Source: Bacillota bacterium
GTDB lineage: Bacteria; Bacillota; SHA-98; UBA4971
Length of the DNA stretch: 53,641 nucleotides
Direction of reading: 5' to 3'
Assembly: GCA_024653485.1 (NCBI GenBank)
Contig: JANLFY010000018.1
Coordinates: 1 to 53,641, forward strand
Both the position numbers and the translations under genes were made by a program. Positions 40,350 through 49,122 of this stretch are shown piece by piece; the first letter of the stretch is position 1, and the number at the start of each line of letters is the position of its first letter. The notes under the pieces were generated by a model that worked only from the letters and a program-made list of their open reading frames with translations, did not search any database and was not told the DNA's origin.

Positions 40350-41165
40350 ATGAGGAATGTCAAGCTCATTCTCGAGTATGACGGCACCGCGTACTGCGGC
40401 TTCCAGCGCCAGGACGGCCTTCGGACCATCCAGGCTGAGCTGGAAAGGGCGGCTGCCGTCATCATCAAGGCGCCCGTGAGCGTCGTTGGGGCGGGACGAA
40501 CCGACGCGGGGGTGCACGCTCGCGGCCAAGTAGTGAACTTCAGAACGGGCGCGAGGATGCCCGTGGAGAGGTTTGTCCCAGCGCTCAACAGTGTGCTCCC
40601 GGCCGACATCAGGGTGCTCAGCGCGGAGGAGGTACCTTGGGAGTTCCACGCGCGTTACGACGCGCGCGGGAAAACGTATGAGTACACCCTTGACACAAGG
40701 GCGGTCCCTTCGGTATTCCTCCGGAACTACGCTTACCACGTCCCGCTTGACCTTGACCTCGAGGCGATGAGCGAAGCGAGCCGGCACATAGTGGGACGGC
40801 ACGACTTCCGATCGTTCGCGGCCTCCGGCGGAGGGGCGAAGACGTTCACGCGGGAGGTAAGACGGTGCTCGCTCGAGTCCGAGGGGGGCCTTGTCAGGCT
40901 TACGGTCGAGGCCGACGGGTTTCTCTACAACATGGTGCGGATAATCGTGGGGACTCTGCTGCTGGTGGGCGCGGGGAAGCTGTCTCCCGCCGACGTGGAG
41001 CGGATCCGGGACGCGCGTGATAGGCGCCTCGCCGGACCTACCGCTCCCGCAAAGGGTTTGTGCTTGGTTCAGGTGGACTACGGGGGCGACGGATGGCGTC
41101 GCGGGCATAGCGTGCAGGCGGTCGGCGGATCGGCGGGGTTCGACTCGGCGGGGGTTCGTTCTTGA
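40350..41165 (+). CDS. truA: tRNA pseudouridine(38-40) synthase
   Basis: A 271-residue enzyme that modifies the anticodon arm of tRNAs. The catalytic Asp52 is in GAGRTDAGVHA. Other conserved parts are NSVLPADIRV, ARYDARGKTYEY, HDFRSFA and FLYNMVRIIVGTLL. ATG 40350 follows GGCGGAGAG. The tail after about residue 247 is short and low in similarity. Its last bases overlap the next promoter. Confidence 0.95.
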   Translation: MRNVKLILEYDGTAYCGFQRQDGLRTIQAELERAAAVIIKAPVSVVGAGRTDAGVHARGQVVNFRTGARMPVERFVPALNSVLPADIRVLSAEEVPWEFHARYDARGKTYEYTLDTRAVPSVFLRNYAYHVPLDLDLEAMSEASRHIVGRHDFRSFAASGGGAKTFTREVRRCSLESEGGLVRLTVEADGFLYNMVRIIVGTLLLVGAGKLSPADVERIRDARDRRLAGPTAPAKGLCLVQVDYGGDGWRRGHSVQAVGGSAGFDSAGVRS

Positions 41166-41190
41166 CACGCTGACGAGGCTATATTAGAAT
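41162..41190 (+). promoter_or_regulatory. Promoter for rplM-rpsI
   Basis: TTGACA (41162-41167), 17 bases, TAGAAT (41185-41190). It begins inside the truA stop region and leaves about a 110-base leader before rplM, so rplM-rpsI can be expressed separately from the ECF-truA genes. Confidence 0.75.
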
Positions 41191-41304
41191 ACGCTTTGGG
41201 GCTTGAGGCCCGCATTTGGCTTATCTGGCCGTTTTCGCTACGCGTGACAAGGCTCGTTCGTAGTATAGGAGTATCAGGTCAAAGGGTTGTGAGGTGGGTT
41301 TCTT

Positions 41305-41739
41305 ATGGCTGGCACTGGGCCCAGGCCCGACGCACAGGGCGGAGAGTGGTACGTGGTCGACGCTGAGGGGAAGACCCTCGGCAGGCTCGCGAGCCAGGTT
41401 GCAGAGATCCTACGGGGCAAACACAAGCCCACATACACTCCGAGCCTCGACACAGGCGATCACGTGATCGTCATCAACGCTGAGAAGGTCAAGGTCACCG
41501 GCAGCAAGGCGCAAGACAAGATCTACTACACGCACAGCGGCTATCCTGGGGGGCTTCGGGCCGTTCCGTACGAAGTGATGATCTCGAAGAAACCCGAGGT
41601 CGTCATAGAACATGCCGTGATGGGGATGCTTCCGCACAACCGGCTCGGCCGTTCGCTTCGAAGGAAGCTCAAGGTGTACCGCGGCGCTGAGCACCCGCAC
41701 GCCGCGCAGAAGCCGAAACCCCTTGACATCGAGGAATAG
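41305..41739 (+). CDS. rplM: 50S ribosomal protein L13
   Basis: A 144-residue early-assembly protein. It reads [33 protein letters not shown], with [22 protein letters not shown] and MLPHNRLGR, all diagnostic. GAGGTGGG lies upstream of ATG 41305. It pairs with rpsI. Confidence 0.97.
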   Translation: MAGTGPRPDAQGGEWYVVDAEGKTLGRLASQVAEILRGKHKPTYTPSLDTGDHVIVINAEKVKVTGSKAQDKIYYTHSGYPGGLRAVPYEVMISKKPEVVIEHAVMGMLPHNRLGRSLRRKLKVYRGAEHPHAAQKPKPLDIEE

Positions 41740-41780
41740 TGATGAGGGGCCATGGCGTAGGCACGAAAGGGGGGTAAGGC

Positions 41781-42191
41781 ATGGCACTAGCGGAGATCGG
41801 AAACTCATCGGCCGTGCTCGCGACCGGCAGGCGCAAGTGTTCCGTGGCGAGGGTCCAGTTGAGACCGGGCCGCGGGGAGATCGTTGTCAACGGAAAACCC
41901 GTTTCCGAGTACTTTGGCCGCAAGATCCTAGAGATACTCGTGAGGCGGCCGTTCGCGGTTACTGAAACCGCCGGAAAGTACGACGTGGTAGCCAAGGTCG
42001 AGGGCGGAGGCCCTACAGGACAGGCGGGAGCAGTCACGCACGGTATCGCCAGGGCGCTCCTGTCGGTGAACCCTGATCTGCGCTCGACTCTGAAAGTGGC
42101 CGGGCTTCTCACCCGAGACCCGCGCATGAAAGAGCGGCGCAAGTACGGCCTCAAGAAAGCGCGTAAGGCACCGCAGTACTCCAAGAGATAG
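41781..42191 (+). CDS. rpsI: 30S ribosomal protein S9
   Basis: A 136-residue head protein whose C-terminal tail touches P-site tRNA. It has [45 protein letters not shown] and the tail [12 protein letters not shown]. It starts 42 bases after rplM. Confidence 0.97.
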   Translation: MALAEIGNSSAVLATGRRKCSVARVQLRPGRGEIVVNGKPVSEYFGRKILEILVRRPFAVTETAGKYDVVAKVEGGGPTGQAGAVTHGIARALLSVNPDLRSTLKVAGLLTRDPRMKERRKYGLKKARKAPQYSKR

Positions 42192-42238
42192 GACGCCGTC
42201 GCTCCCGCGACGAGACTCAGTGACATTGGGTTGCAGAT

Positions 42239-42283
42239 GAGGACCGGTCCCTCCACGCCAACGGCGGGAGGAGACCGGTCCTC
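42239..42283 (+). terminator. Long hairpin after rpsI
   Basis: GAGGACCGGTC (42239-42249) pairs with GACCGGTCCTC (42273-42283), and CCTCC/GGAGG continues the stem past a bulged A. There is no T-run, so it may be a Rho-assisted terminator or processing site. Its presence argues against the longest start of the next gene. Confidence 0.55.
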
Positions 42284-42416
42284 TGGCTCTATGGAGTTTC
42301 GCTGGCCACGAGTGATGGCAGGGCTAGGCAGGGCTGGGGGAGAAAGTCGCCTGGCGAGGCGGGACCTTGCTGGCAAGCCGGCGACGTCCTCGCGGAGTCG
42401 GCGAGATGTCAGTGAG

Positions 42417-43010
42417 ATGAAGGAAATGCGGGCCATGCCCCGAACTATACACAAAGTGCAGGCTGACGGCTCTGGAGGGAACGGGTTGCGAAGGTACGTG
42501 CCTCGGAAGGCCAGACAGCGACGGAGAGCTCTCGTCACGATCGCGATTTGGCTCATCGCCGCGTGCGCAGCGGCGGGGCTCGTCGTGGCCCGAAACCCCG
42601 CGCTGCTTCCGGGGGCACGCGAGCTTCTGGAGCGTGCCAGGGTCGTCCTCGATCTCCTGTGCCTTCGGCGCACTTTGCAGGTGACCGTGAGGAGCGCTGA
42701 GTTCTGGGGGCCGGATCTCCTCGTGGTAGACATGGAGATCGTGAACCACTCTCGAGTCTTCATCCTCTGTCAGGACCTGCGGCTCGTCGACAGATGGGGA
42801 CGGGTGTTCCAGCCCAGCAGCACGAGCGTTTATTATGTGAACCGGCAGGAATCCCTGTGGATGCGACAGATAAACCCCGGCCGGACCGTGTCGGGGAAAT
42901 TCGCCTTCGTCGTGCCTGACGGGACCTTCGCACTCGCGTGTGCCGTCGAGACCGAGGTGGGCTTGGTCTGGCTGGCGCCCATTCGGGAGATCGCGAGACG
43001 GAAGGGGTAA
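42417..43010 (+). CDS. Membrane-anchored protein of unknown function
   Basis: A protein of up to 197 residues. A basic stretch (RKARQRRRA) precedes one hydrophobic helix (LVTIAIWLIAACAAAGLVVA, near residues 40-60). The rest is predicted outside the membrane and has a beta-rich look (LLVVDMEIVNHSRVFILCQDLRLVD, then PGRTVSGKFAFVVP), reminiscent of the DUF4352 immunoglobulin-like fold. That assignment is tentative. The start is uncertain (ATG 42417, 42426 or 42435), and the frame stays open to 42231 across the hairpin. It lies 52 bases before the enoyl-CoA hydratase-like start. Confidence 0.7.
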   Translation: MKEMRAMPRTIHKVQADGSGGNGLRRYVPRKARQRRRALVTIAIWLIAACAAAGLVVARNPALLPGARELLERARVVLDLLCLRRTLQVTVRSAEFWGPDLLVVDMEIVNHSRVFILCQDLRLVDRWGRVFQPSSTSVYYVNRQESLWMRQINPGRTVSGKFAFVVPDGTFALACAVETEVGLVWLAPIREIARRKG

Positions 43011-43062
43011 ACGAGATCCGATGCTGAGGCTGCGGAGACGCTTGCGCCAGGAGGTGGCGGCT

Positions 43063-43851
43063 GTGGAGGGAGAGTGCGTCAAGTTGACCCGGTCCGGCAG
43101 GGAAGAGGGTATAGCGATCGTTACCATCGACCGGCCTCCCGTGAACGCGTTGGACCTTCGGACGGTGGATGAACTTGACCGGATGTTTTCGCGGCTCACA
43201 CTCGACGAAGCTTTGAAAGTCGTCATAGTCACGGGCGCGGGCGACCGCGCCTTCGCCGCAGGGGCGGACGTTCGAGAGTTTCCCGGGCTTACGCGTGAGG
43301 CGGCGATCGAGATGTCCCGGAGAGGCCATGCAGTGATGAATCGCATCTCGTCCTTCCCCCGTCCGGTCATCGCCGCGGTGAACGGCGCGTGCCTCGGCGG
43401 CGGGTGCGAGCTCGCAATGGCGTGCGATGTGCGGATAGCGTCGGATGCCGCGACGTTCGGCCAGCCTGAGGTCAACCTGGGGCTCATTCCGGGTTATGGA
43501 GGCACGATACGCCTCCCGAGATTGGTGGGGCCGGCCGCCGCGAAGGAACTCCTCTTCACCGGGGGGACAATAGACGCTCACAGGGCGCTCGCCATCGGCC
43601 TCGTCAACAGGGTAGTGCCTCACTCCGATCTCATGCAAGTCTGCATCGAGCTTGCGCGCACCATGGCTTCGAAGGCTCCGATTGCCGTAAGGCTGGCGAA
43701 GACCATGGTGAACGAAGGGGCTGACGCCCGCTTAGAGGACAGCCTGGACATGGAAGCTAGGCTGTTCGGGGACGCATGCGCCACGGAAGACATGCGGGAG
43801 GGGGTGCAAGCGTTCCTCGAGAAGCGCAAGCCGAAGTTCGCGGGCAGATAG
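43063..43851 (+). CDS. Enoyl-CoA hydratase/isomerase family protein
   Basis: A 262-residue crotonase-fold enzyme. The oxyanion-hole region has FAAGADVREF and NGACLGGGCELAMACDVRIAS; the two glutamates expected for hydration appear in GGCELA and QPEVNLGLIPGYGGT. Substrate is probably an acyl-CoA of fatty-acid or butyrate-type metabolism, but no other beta-oxidation genes are nearby. AGGAGGT (43049-43055) supports GTG 43063 over ATG 43021. Confidence 0.9.
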   Translation: MEGECVKLTRSGREEGIAIVTIDRPPVNALDLRTVDELDRMFSRLTLDEALKVVIVTGAGDRAFAAGADVREFPGLTREAAIEMSRRGHAVMNRISSFPRPVIAAVNGACLGGGCELAMACDVRIASDAATFGQPEVNLGLIPGYGGTIRLPRLVGPAAAKELLFTGGTIDAHRALAIGLVNRVVPHSDLMQVCIELARTMASKAPIAVRLAKTMVNEGADARLEDSLDMEARLFGDACATEDMREGVQAFLEKRKPKFAGR

Positions 43852-44061
43852 GCGCGCACGGCGGGCACACTAGCGGCGCACACTAACGGCGAATGGCAAG
43901 TGGCAAGTGGATCCGCCGATCTGGAGCGCTGACGAGCCCGGGCGGCTCCAAGCGCACGCGCGAGAGCTGGCGGCAGGGGGCGCGGGTGGTGGCTCGCCGG
44001 GTGTTCAGTGTGGGACGTGACCATAGGGAACGTCCTTCTCGAGGGAGGCAGAAGATGGGCG

Positions 44062-44955
44062 ATGCAGTACGGGTCGATCAATGTCCCAGGGCTTGAACTG
44101 GATCTCGAGGAAGTCCAAGCTGCCCTAGTTGAGTTTGTGCAGGTCCAAGTGGCTCTCACAGGGTACAAGAAGGTGGTCATCAACCTGTCCGGGGGGTTGG
44201 ATTCCTCCGTAGTCCTGTACCTGTGTGTTCAGGCCATCGGGCCGGAGAACGTGTTCGGTGCGATGTTGCCTTATCGTACGTCGGACCCTGCGAGCCTGGC
44301 CGACGCGAAGCAGGTAGCAGCCATCCTGGGAATAGATTACTGCGTCATGGACATCTCCGGGCCAGTGGATGCCTACTTCGCGGCTTTGCCACCCGAGGCA
44401 GATCCGTGCGTGGACAGGCTCAGACGGGGCAACAGGATAGCGCGTGAGAGGATGGCCGCCATCTACGACCTTTCCGCGGCGAAACGTGGGATAGTTGCGG
44501 GAACGAGCAATAAGACAGAACTCCTTCTCGGCTACGGCACCCTTCACGGCGACCTCGCGTTTGCCTTCGACCCCATAGGCGACCTTTACAAGACGCAAGT
44601 GCGCGCACTCGCGCGTCACCTCGGTGTGCCTGCGGGGATCATCGCCAAGCCGCCCAGCGCCGATCTCTGGGTCGGACAGACCGACGAGGGTGAACTCGGC
44701 TTCACCTATGACGATGTCGACAAGCTGCTGTACCTCATGATCGATGAACGGCGGAAGAAGCCGGATCTTGTTGCCCAGGGGTTCAGCCCAGAGTTCATCG
44801 ATGCCGTAGAAAGGCGCGTCAAAGCGATGCGCTTCAAGGCGCGCATGCCCGTCCTCGCTCGGGTCATGCACCACGGAGTGGGAGGTGACTTTCGATACTG
44901 GGAGAGCACTACTTCACGGAGGCGCCAAAGGCGGCCCATGCCGAGAAGGAGATAG
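44062..44955 (+). CDS. nadE: NAD(+) synthetase, ammonia-dependent type
   Basis: A 297-residue enzyme that converts deamido-NAD to NAD with ATP. The PP-loop SGGLDSS is at 43-49, and GIVAGTSNKTELLLGYGTLHGD plus DLYKTQVRALARHLGVPAGIIAKPPSADLWVGQTDEGELG follow. There is no glutaminase domain, so ammonia is the likely nitrogen donor. The last 15 or so residues are Arg-rich and overlap the start of the methyltransferase in another frame, so they may be non-conserved. GGGAGGC lies upstream of ATG 44062. Confidence 0.93.
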   Translation: MQYGSINVPGLELDLEEVQAALVEFVQVQVALTGYKKVVINLSGGLDSSVVLYLCVQAIGPENVFGAMLPYRTSDPASLADAKQVAAILGIDYCVMDISGPVDAYFAALPPEADPCVDRLRRGNRIARERMAAIYDLSAAKRGIVAGTSNKTELLLGYGTLHGDLAFAFDPIGDLYKTQVRALARHLGVPAGIIAKPPSADLWVGQTDEGELGFTYDDVDKLLYLMIDERRKKPDLVAQGFSPEFIDAVERRVKAMRFKARMPVLARVMHHGVGGDFRYWESTTSRRRQRRPMPRRR

Positions 44956-45524
44956 AAGTGGAGATAAGAGGGCGGCGCCTCAGTTTCGTGACGGATGCCG
45001 GGGTTTTCGCCAGAGGCAAGCTGGACCGGGGCACGCGGCTCCTCATCGATGCCGTGGACGTGCCGGAGGGAAGCGACGTGCTCGACCTGGGCTGCGGCTA
45101 CGGGCCCATCGGGATCGCCGTGGCTGTCATGTGCCCGACGTGCCGGGTGTACATGACTGACGTGAACGAGCGCGCGTGTGAACTTGCCCATAGAAACGCC
45201 CTACGAAACGGAGTCCCCAACGTACAGGTCCGTCGAGGGCCAGGCTTTCAGCCTGTAGCGGGGATGAAGTTCGACCTCGTCCTCTCCAACCCGCCCATCA
45301 GAACGGGGAAGCAAGTGCTGTTCGGGATCATCGAGGAAGCCACAAAGCATCTCAAGCCTGGGGGAAGACTCGTCCTCGTGGCAAGGACGAGGCAAGGAGC
45401 GAAAACCCTCCTACGCAAGCTGGCCGAGGTGTTCCCGACCGCGCGCGAGGTGGAGAAAGGCGGAGGGTATCGCGTCATGGAAGGAGCCGTTGAGAGGAGC
45501 ATTTTCCCGGGCGAACGCGCATAA
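44895..45524 (+). CDS. RsmC/YbxB-type methyltransferase
   Basis: A class I S-adenosylmethionine-dependent methyltransferase. The SAM site is VLDLGCGYGPIGIAVAV and the substrate-site motif is SNPPIRTGK, which fits the RsmC/RlmG-like N2-guanine rRNA group and Bacillus YbxB. The first canonical start is GTG 44958 (188 residues), but homologous sequence continues upstream in frame as GEHYFTEAPKAAHAEKEIEVEIRGRR, back to a stop at 44886. GGAGGTGA (44881-44888) sits nine bases before an ATA codon at 44895 and twelve before CTG 44898. I give the start as ATA 44895 with low certainty. Confidence 0.85.
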   Translation: MLGEHYFTEAPKAAHAEKEIEVEIRGRRLSFVTDAGVFARGKLDRGTRLLIDAVDVPEGSDVLDLGCGYGPIGIAVAVMCPTCRVYMTDVNERACELAHRNALRNGVPNVQVRRGPGFQPVAGMKFDLVLSNPPIRTGKQVLFGIIEEATKHLKPGGRLVLVARTRQGAKTLLRKLAEVFPTAREVEKGGGYRVMEGAVERSIFPGERA

Positions 45525-45645
45525 CTGTGGTATCGAGCGGGCCCCGCGCTCGTCGCCGCGCGTCCCGCGCAAGGAGCGCGGGCCAAGCTGGCGCGAGCGG
45601 GCGGGCTGGGCTTCCGGACGCGCGCAGCAGGGGGGTGAAACCCTG

Positions 45646-46929
45646 TTGAAGAAGCCCGTCGTCATCATGTGGACACCCAAGGCATGGTTGGTGACCACCG
45701 CGGCGGTTGCGGCGGTGGTCATCGTGCTGCTTGTGCTCGCGCGAACGGCTGTGAGGGTGAATGCCCCGCTGTCAGAGGCGGTGTGCGGAAAGGTCGTGGT
45801 CATCGATCCAGGGCACGGCGGAGACGACTGCGGGGCGCGCGGCAGATCAGGACTCGCCGAGAAGGACGTGGTGCTTGACATCGGGCGCCACCTGGCCAGC
45901 CTCCTCAATCGCGCCGCGGTATACACGGTCATGACGAGAACCGACGGCGAAAGCCCCGCGGGAGGGGCCAACTCGGGTTCTGGGCGGCGCGAACCCCTGG
46001 ATCTCGAAAGCAGGGTGGACCTTGCGGTCCGCAGCAGGGCTGACCTGTACATAAGCGTCCACGCCAACAGCTTCCCGGAGCCGGTGTGGTCGGGAGCTCA
46101 GACCTTCTACCACAGCCGGTCCGACGAAAGCAAGGCGCTCGCTCAAGCCATTCAGAAGGAACTCGTGGCACGCCTGGGTCCGAACTTGCGGAAGGCCAAG
46201 CCCGGTGACGACTACTTCGTGCTCAGGAAGACCACTATGCCCGCTGTCATTGTAGAGGTGGGCTTCCTTTCGAACCCCCGTGAGGAATCGCTCTTGGCTC
46301 AGCAGGACTATAGGAGGCGAGTCGCGGAAGCTGTTTTCCGCGGAGTCGTGGCCTACCTGGTGGAATCCCATCTCAAGAGCAGGACTCGCGACGCGCGCGC
46401 GCCAGACCAACGCGGGCATGCCGACGGGGCAAAGCCGGTGTCCGAAACCGGTACTCAGGTGAAGGCGTCCCATGTCAATCACGCCGATGATGAGGTCATA
46501 CTGTACTTCGCCGGTCCTACGAATTTCGACGACGACCTCATGCCCGAGGTACGGAGGGTTCCCGGAATCAAGAAGGACTCCTCGCCCTCTGAACGTGCGT
46601 CGATGATTGTGGAGGAACTGATCAAGGGGCCGGCCAACGGGAGCGTGCTGTGCCCGACCGTCCCAAGGGGAACGCAGCTTAGGTCCCTTCGCATCGAAGA
46701 CGGAGTGGCTTACTTGGATTTCAGCCATGAACTAGCATCAAGCCACTGGGGGGGTAGCAGGGCAGAGGAACTCACGGTGTACTCGATCGTCAACACCCTG
46801 GCTGAACTGCCAGAGGTGGAGCGAGTCCAGATTACGATTGAGGGCGCGTGGCCCGTGACAATCGCGGGACACGTCGTCCTGGACGCTCCGCTCGAGCCCG
46901 ATTACGGACTCGTGAGGTTCACCAACTAG
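45646..46929 (+). CDS. N-acetylmuramoyl-L-alanine amidase fused to GerMN
   Basis: A 427-residue cell-wall protein. An N-terminal hydrophobic anchor (about residues 12-33) is followed by an Amidase_3 domain. His57 (DPGHGG), Glu72, His139 (SVHAN) and Glu204 (VEVGFLSN) are in the zinc and catalytic positions. After a linker, residues about 285-420 match a GerMN domain (VILYFAG and IVEELIKGP). In B. subtilis CwlD (amidase) and GerM are separate proteins involved in spore cortex and germination, so this fusion suggests spore-related cell-wall work. TTG 45646 follows GGGGGTGAAA. Confidence 0.88.
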   Translation: MKKPVVIMWTPKAWLVTTAAVAAVVIVLLVLARTAVRVNAPLSEAVCGKVVVIDPGHGGDDCGARGRSGLAEKDVVLDIGRHLASLLNRAAVYTVMTRTDGESPAGGANSGSGRREPLDLESRVDLAVRSRADLYISVHANSFPEPVWSGAQTFYHSRSDESKALAQAIQKELVARLGPNLRKAKPGDDYFVLRKTTMPAVIVEVGFLSNPREESLLAQQDYRRRVAEAVFRGVVAYLVESHLKSRTRDARAPDQRGHADGAKPVSETGTQVKASHVNHADDEVILYFAGPTNFDDDLMPEVRRVPGIKKDSSPSERASMIVEELIKGPANGSVLCPTVPRGTQLRSLRIEDGVAYLDFSHELASSHWGGSRAEELTVYSIVNTLAELPEVERVQITIEGAWPVTIAGHVVLDAPLEPDYGLVRFTN

Positions 46930-46930
46930 C

Positions 46931-46960
46931 GGAGCGGTGATGAGGATGCTCCCCCTTTTT
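46931..46960 (+). terminator. Weak terminator after the amidase gene
   Basis: GGAGC (46931-46935) pairs with GCTCC (46948-46952) and is followed by CCCTTTTT. The stem is short but the T-run is clear. The next 200 bases hold no other supported gene. Confidence 0.4.
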
Positions 46961-47172
46961 GGCGGTCCGGTCCCTCCTTCGACCTCAATTGACTTCTCCC
47001 GATGGGTTCGTGCCGAATTCGCGAGGAACGCGAAGACCGTGAAAGGATATGGTCGCGCTGTGTAGAATACCCAAGAGAACCGGGCCGACGCTCGTGGCCG
47101 TGGGTGGACGCGGCGAGGGGCGACCGGCGGTCGTGGTTCTCGCAGGAGACCGGGCAATGGGAGGAGAGCGGT

Positions 47173-47913
47173 GTGAACCTGAGGGACGAGTATTCCACCA
47201 TGATAAGGCGCCTCATGGACGAGATCGACTCCGCCGAACAGGAAGGTATTGAGAAGACTGCCGAGGCTATCGCGACCACGGTGGCAGCGGGTGGAGTGCT
47301 CCACGTCTTCGGTGCAGGACACTCCCACATGCTCGCGGAGGAGATATTCTACCGCGCGGGTGGCCTCGTGCCGGTGAACGCGATGTTCGACGCAGGGCTC
47401 ATGGTGCATGGCGGGGCCGCAAAGAGCACGATACTGGAACGGCTCCCAGGTTACGCTGTGGCAATCATGGGGGATCACGAAACCTCGGCGGGCGAGCCGA
47501 TCATAATCGTCTCCTATTCCGGAATCAACCCCGTACCCATAGAGATGGCTTTGGAGGCGCGGGCGAGGAGCCTTGTGCTCGTTGCCCTCACGTCCGTGCA
47601 GGCGTCGGCCGCGTCGAGACCAAGGCATCCCTCGGGATACCGGCTTTACGAGCTTGCAGACATAGTGTTGGACAACCACGCGCCTCCTGGGGACGCGCTC
47701 GTCGACGTGCCCGGCTACCCAGGACTCAGAACGGGGCCTGTGTCGACCATACTTGGGGCATACATCTTGAACAACGTCATCGTGAGGGCGGTGGAGAAGT
47801 TGGCCGCCGGGGGCCAAGAGCCTCCCGTGTTCACCAGCGCCAACGTGCCGGGCAGCGCCGAGAGGAACGCCTGGCTGGTGTCGCACTATAGAAGGCAGGT
47901 GAAGAGCTTCTAA
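47173..47913 (+). CDS. SIS-domain protein (UPF0309-like)
   Basis: A 246-residue protein with one SIS (sugar isomerase) fold, close to the UPF0309 group. It has GGVLHVFGAGHSHMLAEEIFYRAGGLVPVN near the N-terminus and IIIVSYSGINPVPIEMAL, the phosphosugar-binding segment. The likely ligand is a phosphosugar, but the reaction is unknown. GGGAGGAGAG sits just before GTG 47173. The frame continues upstream to 47002 without family similarity. It is followed by the racemase-like gene after 66 bases. Confidence 0.9.
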   Translation: MNLRDEYSTMIRRLMDEIDSAEQEGIEKTAEAIATTVAAGGVLHVFGAGHSHMLAEEIFYRAGGLVPVNAMFDAGLMVHGGAAKSTILERLPGYAVAIMGDHETSAGEPIIIVSYSGINPVPIEMALEARARSLVLVALTSVQASAASRPRHPSGYRLYELADIVLDNHAPPGDALVDVPGYPGLRTGPVSTILGAYILNNVIVRAVEKLAAGGQEPPVFTSANVPGSAERNAWLVSHYRRQVKSF

Positions 47914-47979
47914 TTGGAGGAGTAGGGCGTTCGCAGGCGACTCGGGGAACGCGGGAGAAGCAGGAACGACGGGGGTGCT

Positions 47980-49077
47980 GTGGAGGTGTCGGTCTCTGTT
48001 CCTGGGGCAGCACCCAGGGTGGAGATATCCCTGGACAAAGTGGAGGAAAACGCCAGAACCGTCGTGGAAATGTGCCGCAGGCACGGCATCGAGGTGGCCG
48101 GGGTCAGCAAAGTGACCTGCGGCGATCCTGACGTGGCGAAGGCCATGCTGAGGGGCGGCGTGAGATGGATAGCCGACTCGCGCCTGGCGAACCTCGCGCG
48201 TCTCAGGGACGCCGCCGTTGGCTGTGAAACCGTTCTCTTGCGCGCACCCATGCTCTGCGAAGCCACAAAGGCTGTCGAACTGGCGGACATGAGCCTCATA
48301 TCCTCCATCGAGACTGCAAGGGCACTCGGCGAGGCGGCCCGCGCTCGCGGCGTGGAGCACAAGGTCATACTCATGGTCGACGTGGGAGACCTGCGCGAAG
48401 GGGTGTTGCCCGACGTGGCGGTCGACGCCGCGGCCCGCGTGTCGCGCGTGGAGGGAATCGGGCTGCATGGCATCGGGACGAATGTAGCATGCTATGGCGG
48501 GGTGGTCCCGACGCGCGAGAACATGAGCGTGCTCCTTCACCTGAGGGACCGGATCCGCGCGGACCTCGGGCTCGACCTCGAAGTGATATCCGGCGGCAAC
48601 TCCAGCGTCCTTCCTCTAGTCGCCGCGGGTCAGGTGCCACAAGGCGTAAACCAGCTTCGCATAGGAGAGTCCATGCTTCTGGGCAGGGACGTGACGCATC
48701 GTCGTCCTCTTCCGGGCATGCATCTCGACGCGTTCGTGTTTGTCGCGGAGGCAATAGAGGTGGCGAGGAAGCCTTCCGTTCCCCAGGGACAGGTCGGGCA
48801 GGACGCTTTCGGTAGAGTGCGCGTGTTCAGGGATAGAGGCATCAGGCGGAGAGCTATCCTGGCATGCGGCAGGCAGGATGTCGACCCAGAGGGTCTGGCA
48901 CCGCTCGAAGCGGGCATCGAGGTGCTCGGAGCCTCCAGTGACCACCTGATCCTGGACGTTGAGGATGCGGACCGCGAGATCAAGGTCGGCGACGAGGTAA
49001 GGTTCACGTTGAGCTACGGCTGCCTCTTGGCCGCCATGACATCGCCTTATGTCCACAAGGTTTTCGTTGGAAGCTGA
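47980..49077 (+). CDS. Alanine/ornithine racemase-family PLP protein
   Basis: A 365-residue fold-type III (alanine-racemase N-terminal) protein, most like ornithine racemase and YhfX. RVEISLDKVEENARTVVEMC opens it; GVSKVTCGDPDVAKAMLRGGVRWIADSRLANL carries the PLP lysine (SK). HGIGTNVACYGG and GGNSSVLPL follow. Substrate is not determined: an amino acid racemase or a related PLP protein both fit. GTG 47980 follows GGGGGTG. It sits between the SIS and Memo-AMMECR1 genes in the same direction. Confidence 0.88.
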   Translation: MEVSVSVPGAAPRVEISLDKVEENARTVVEMCRRHGIEVAGVSKVTCGDPDVAKAMLRGGVRWIADSRLANLARLRDAAVGCETVLLRAPMLCEATKAVELADMSLISSIETARALGEAARARGVEHKVILMVDVGDLREGVLPDVAVDAAARVSRVEGIGLHGIGTNVACYGGVVPTRENMSVLLHLRDRIRADLGLDLEVISGGNSSVLPLVAAGQVPQGVNQLRIGESMLLGRDVTHRRPLPGMHLDAFVFVAEAIEVARKPSVPQGQVGQDAFGRVRVFRDRGIRRRAILACGRQDVDPEGLAPLEAGIEVLGASSDHLILDVEDADREIKVGDEVRFTLSYGCLLAAMTSPYVHKVFVGS

Positions 49078-49122
49078 TGCGGCCTGACGCAGGGCTTACG
49101 CTCCTCGCAGGAGGGATTGAGA

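Noticed and set aside
46989-47018. TTGACT before the SIS gene as a promoter
   Set aside because: No -10 box is present at a suitable spacing. A TAGAAT at 47063 lacks a good -35.
46738-48540. 600-codon minus-strand frame across the SIS and racemase-like genes
   Set aside because: It overlaps two clear genes and the end of a third in antisense, and reads as His/Arg-rich composition bias.
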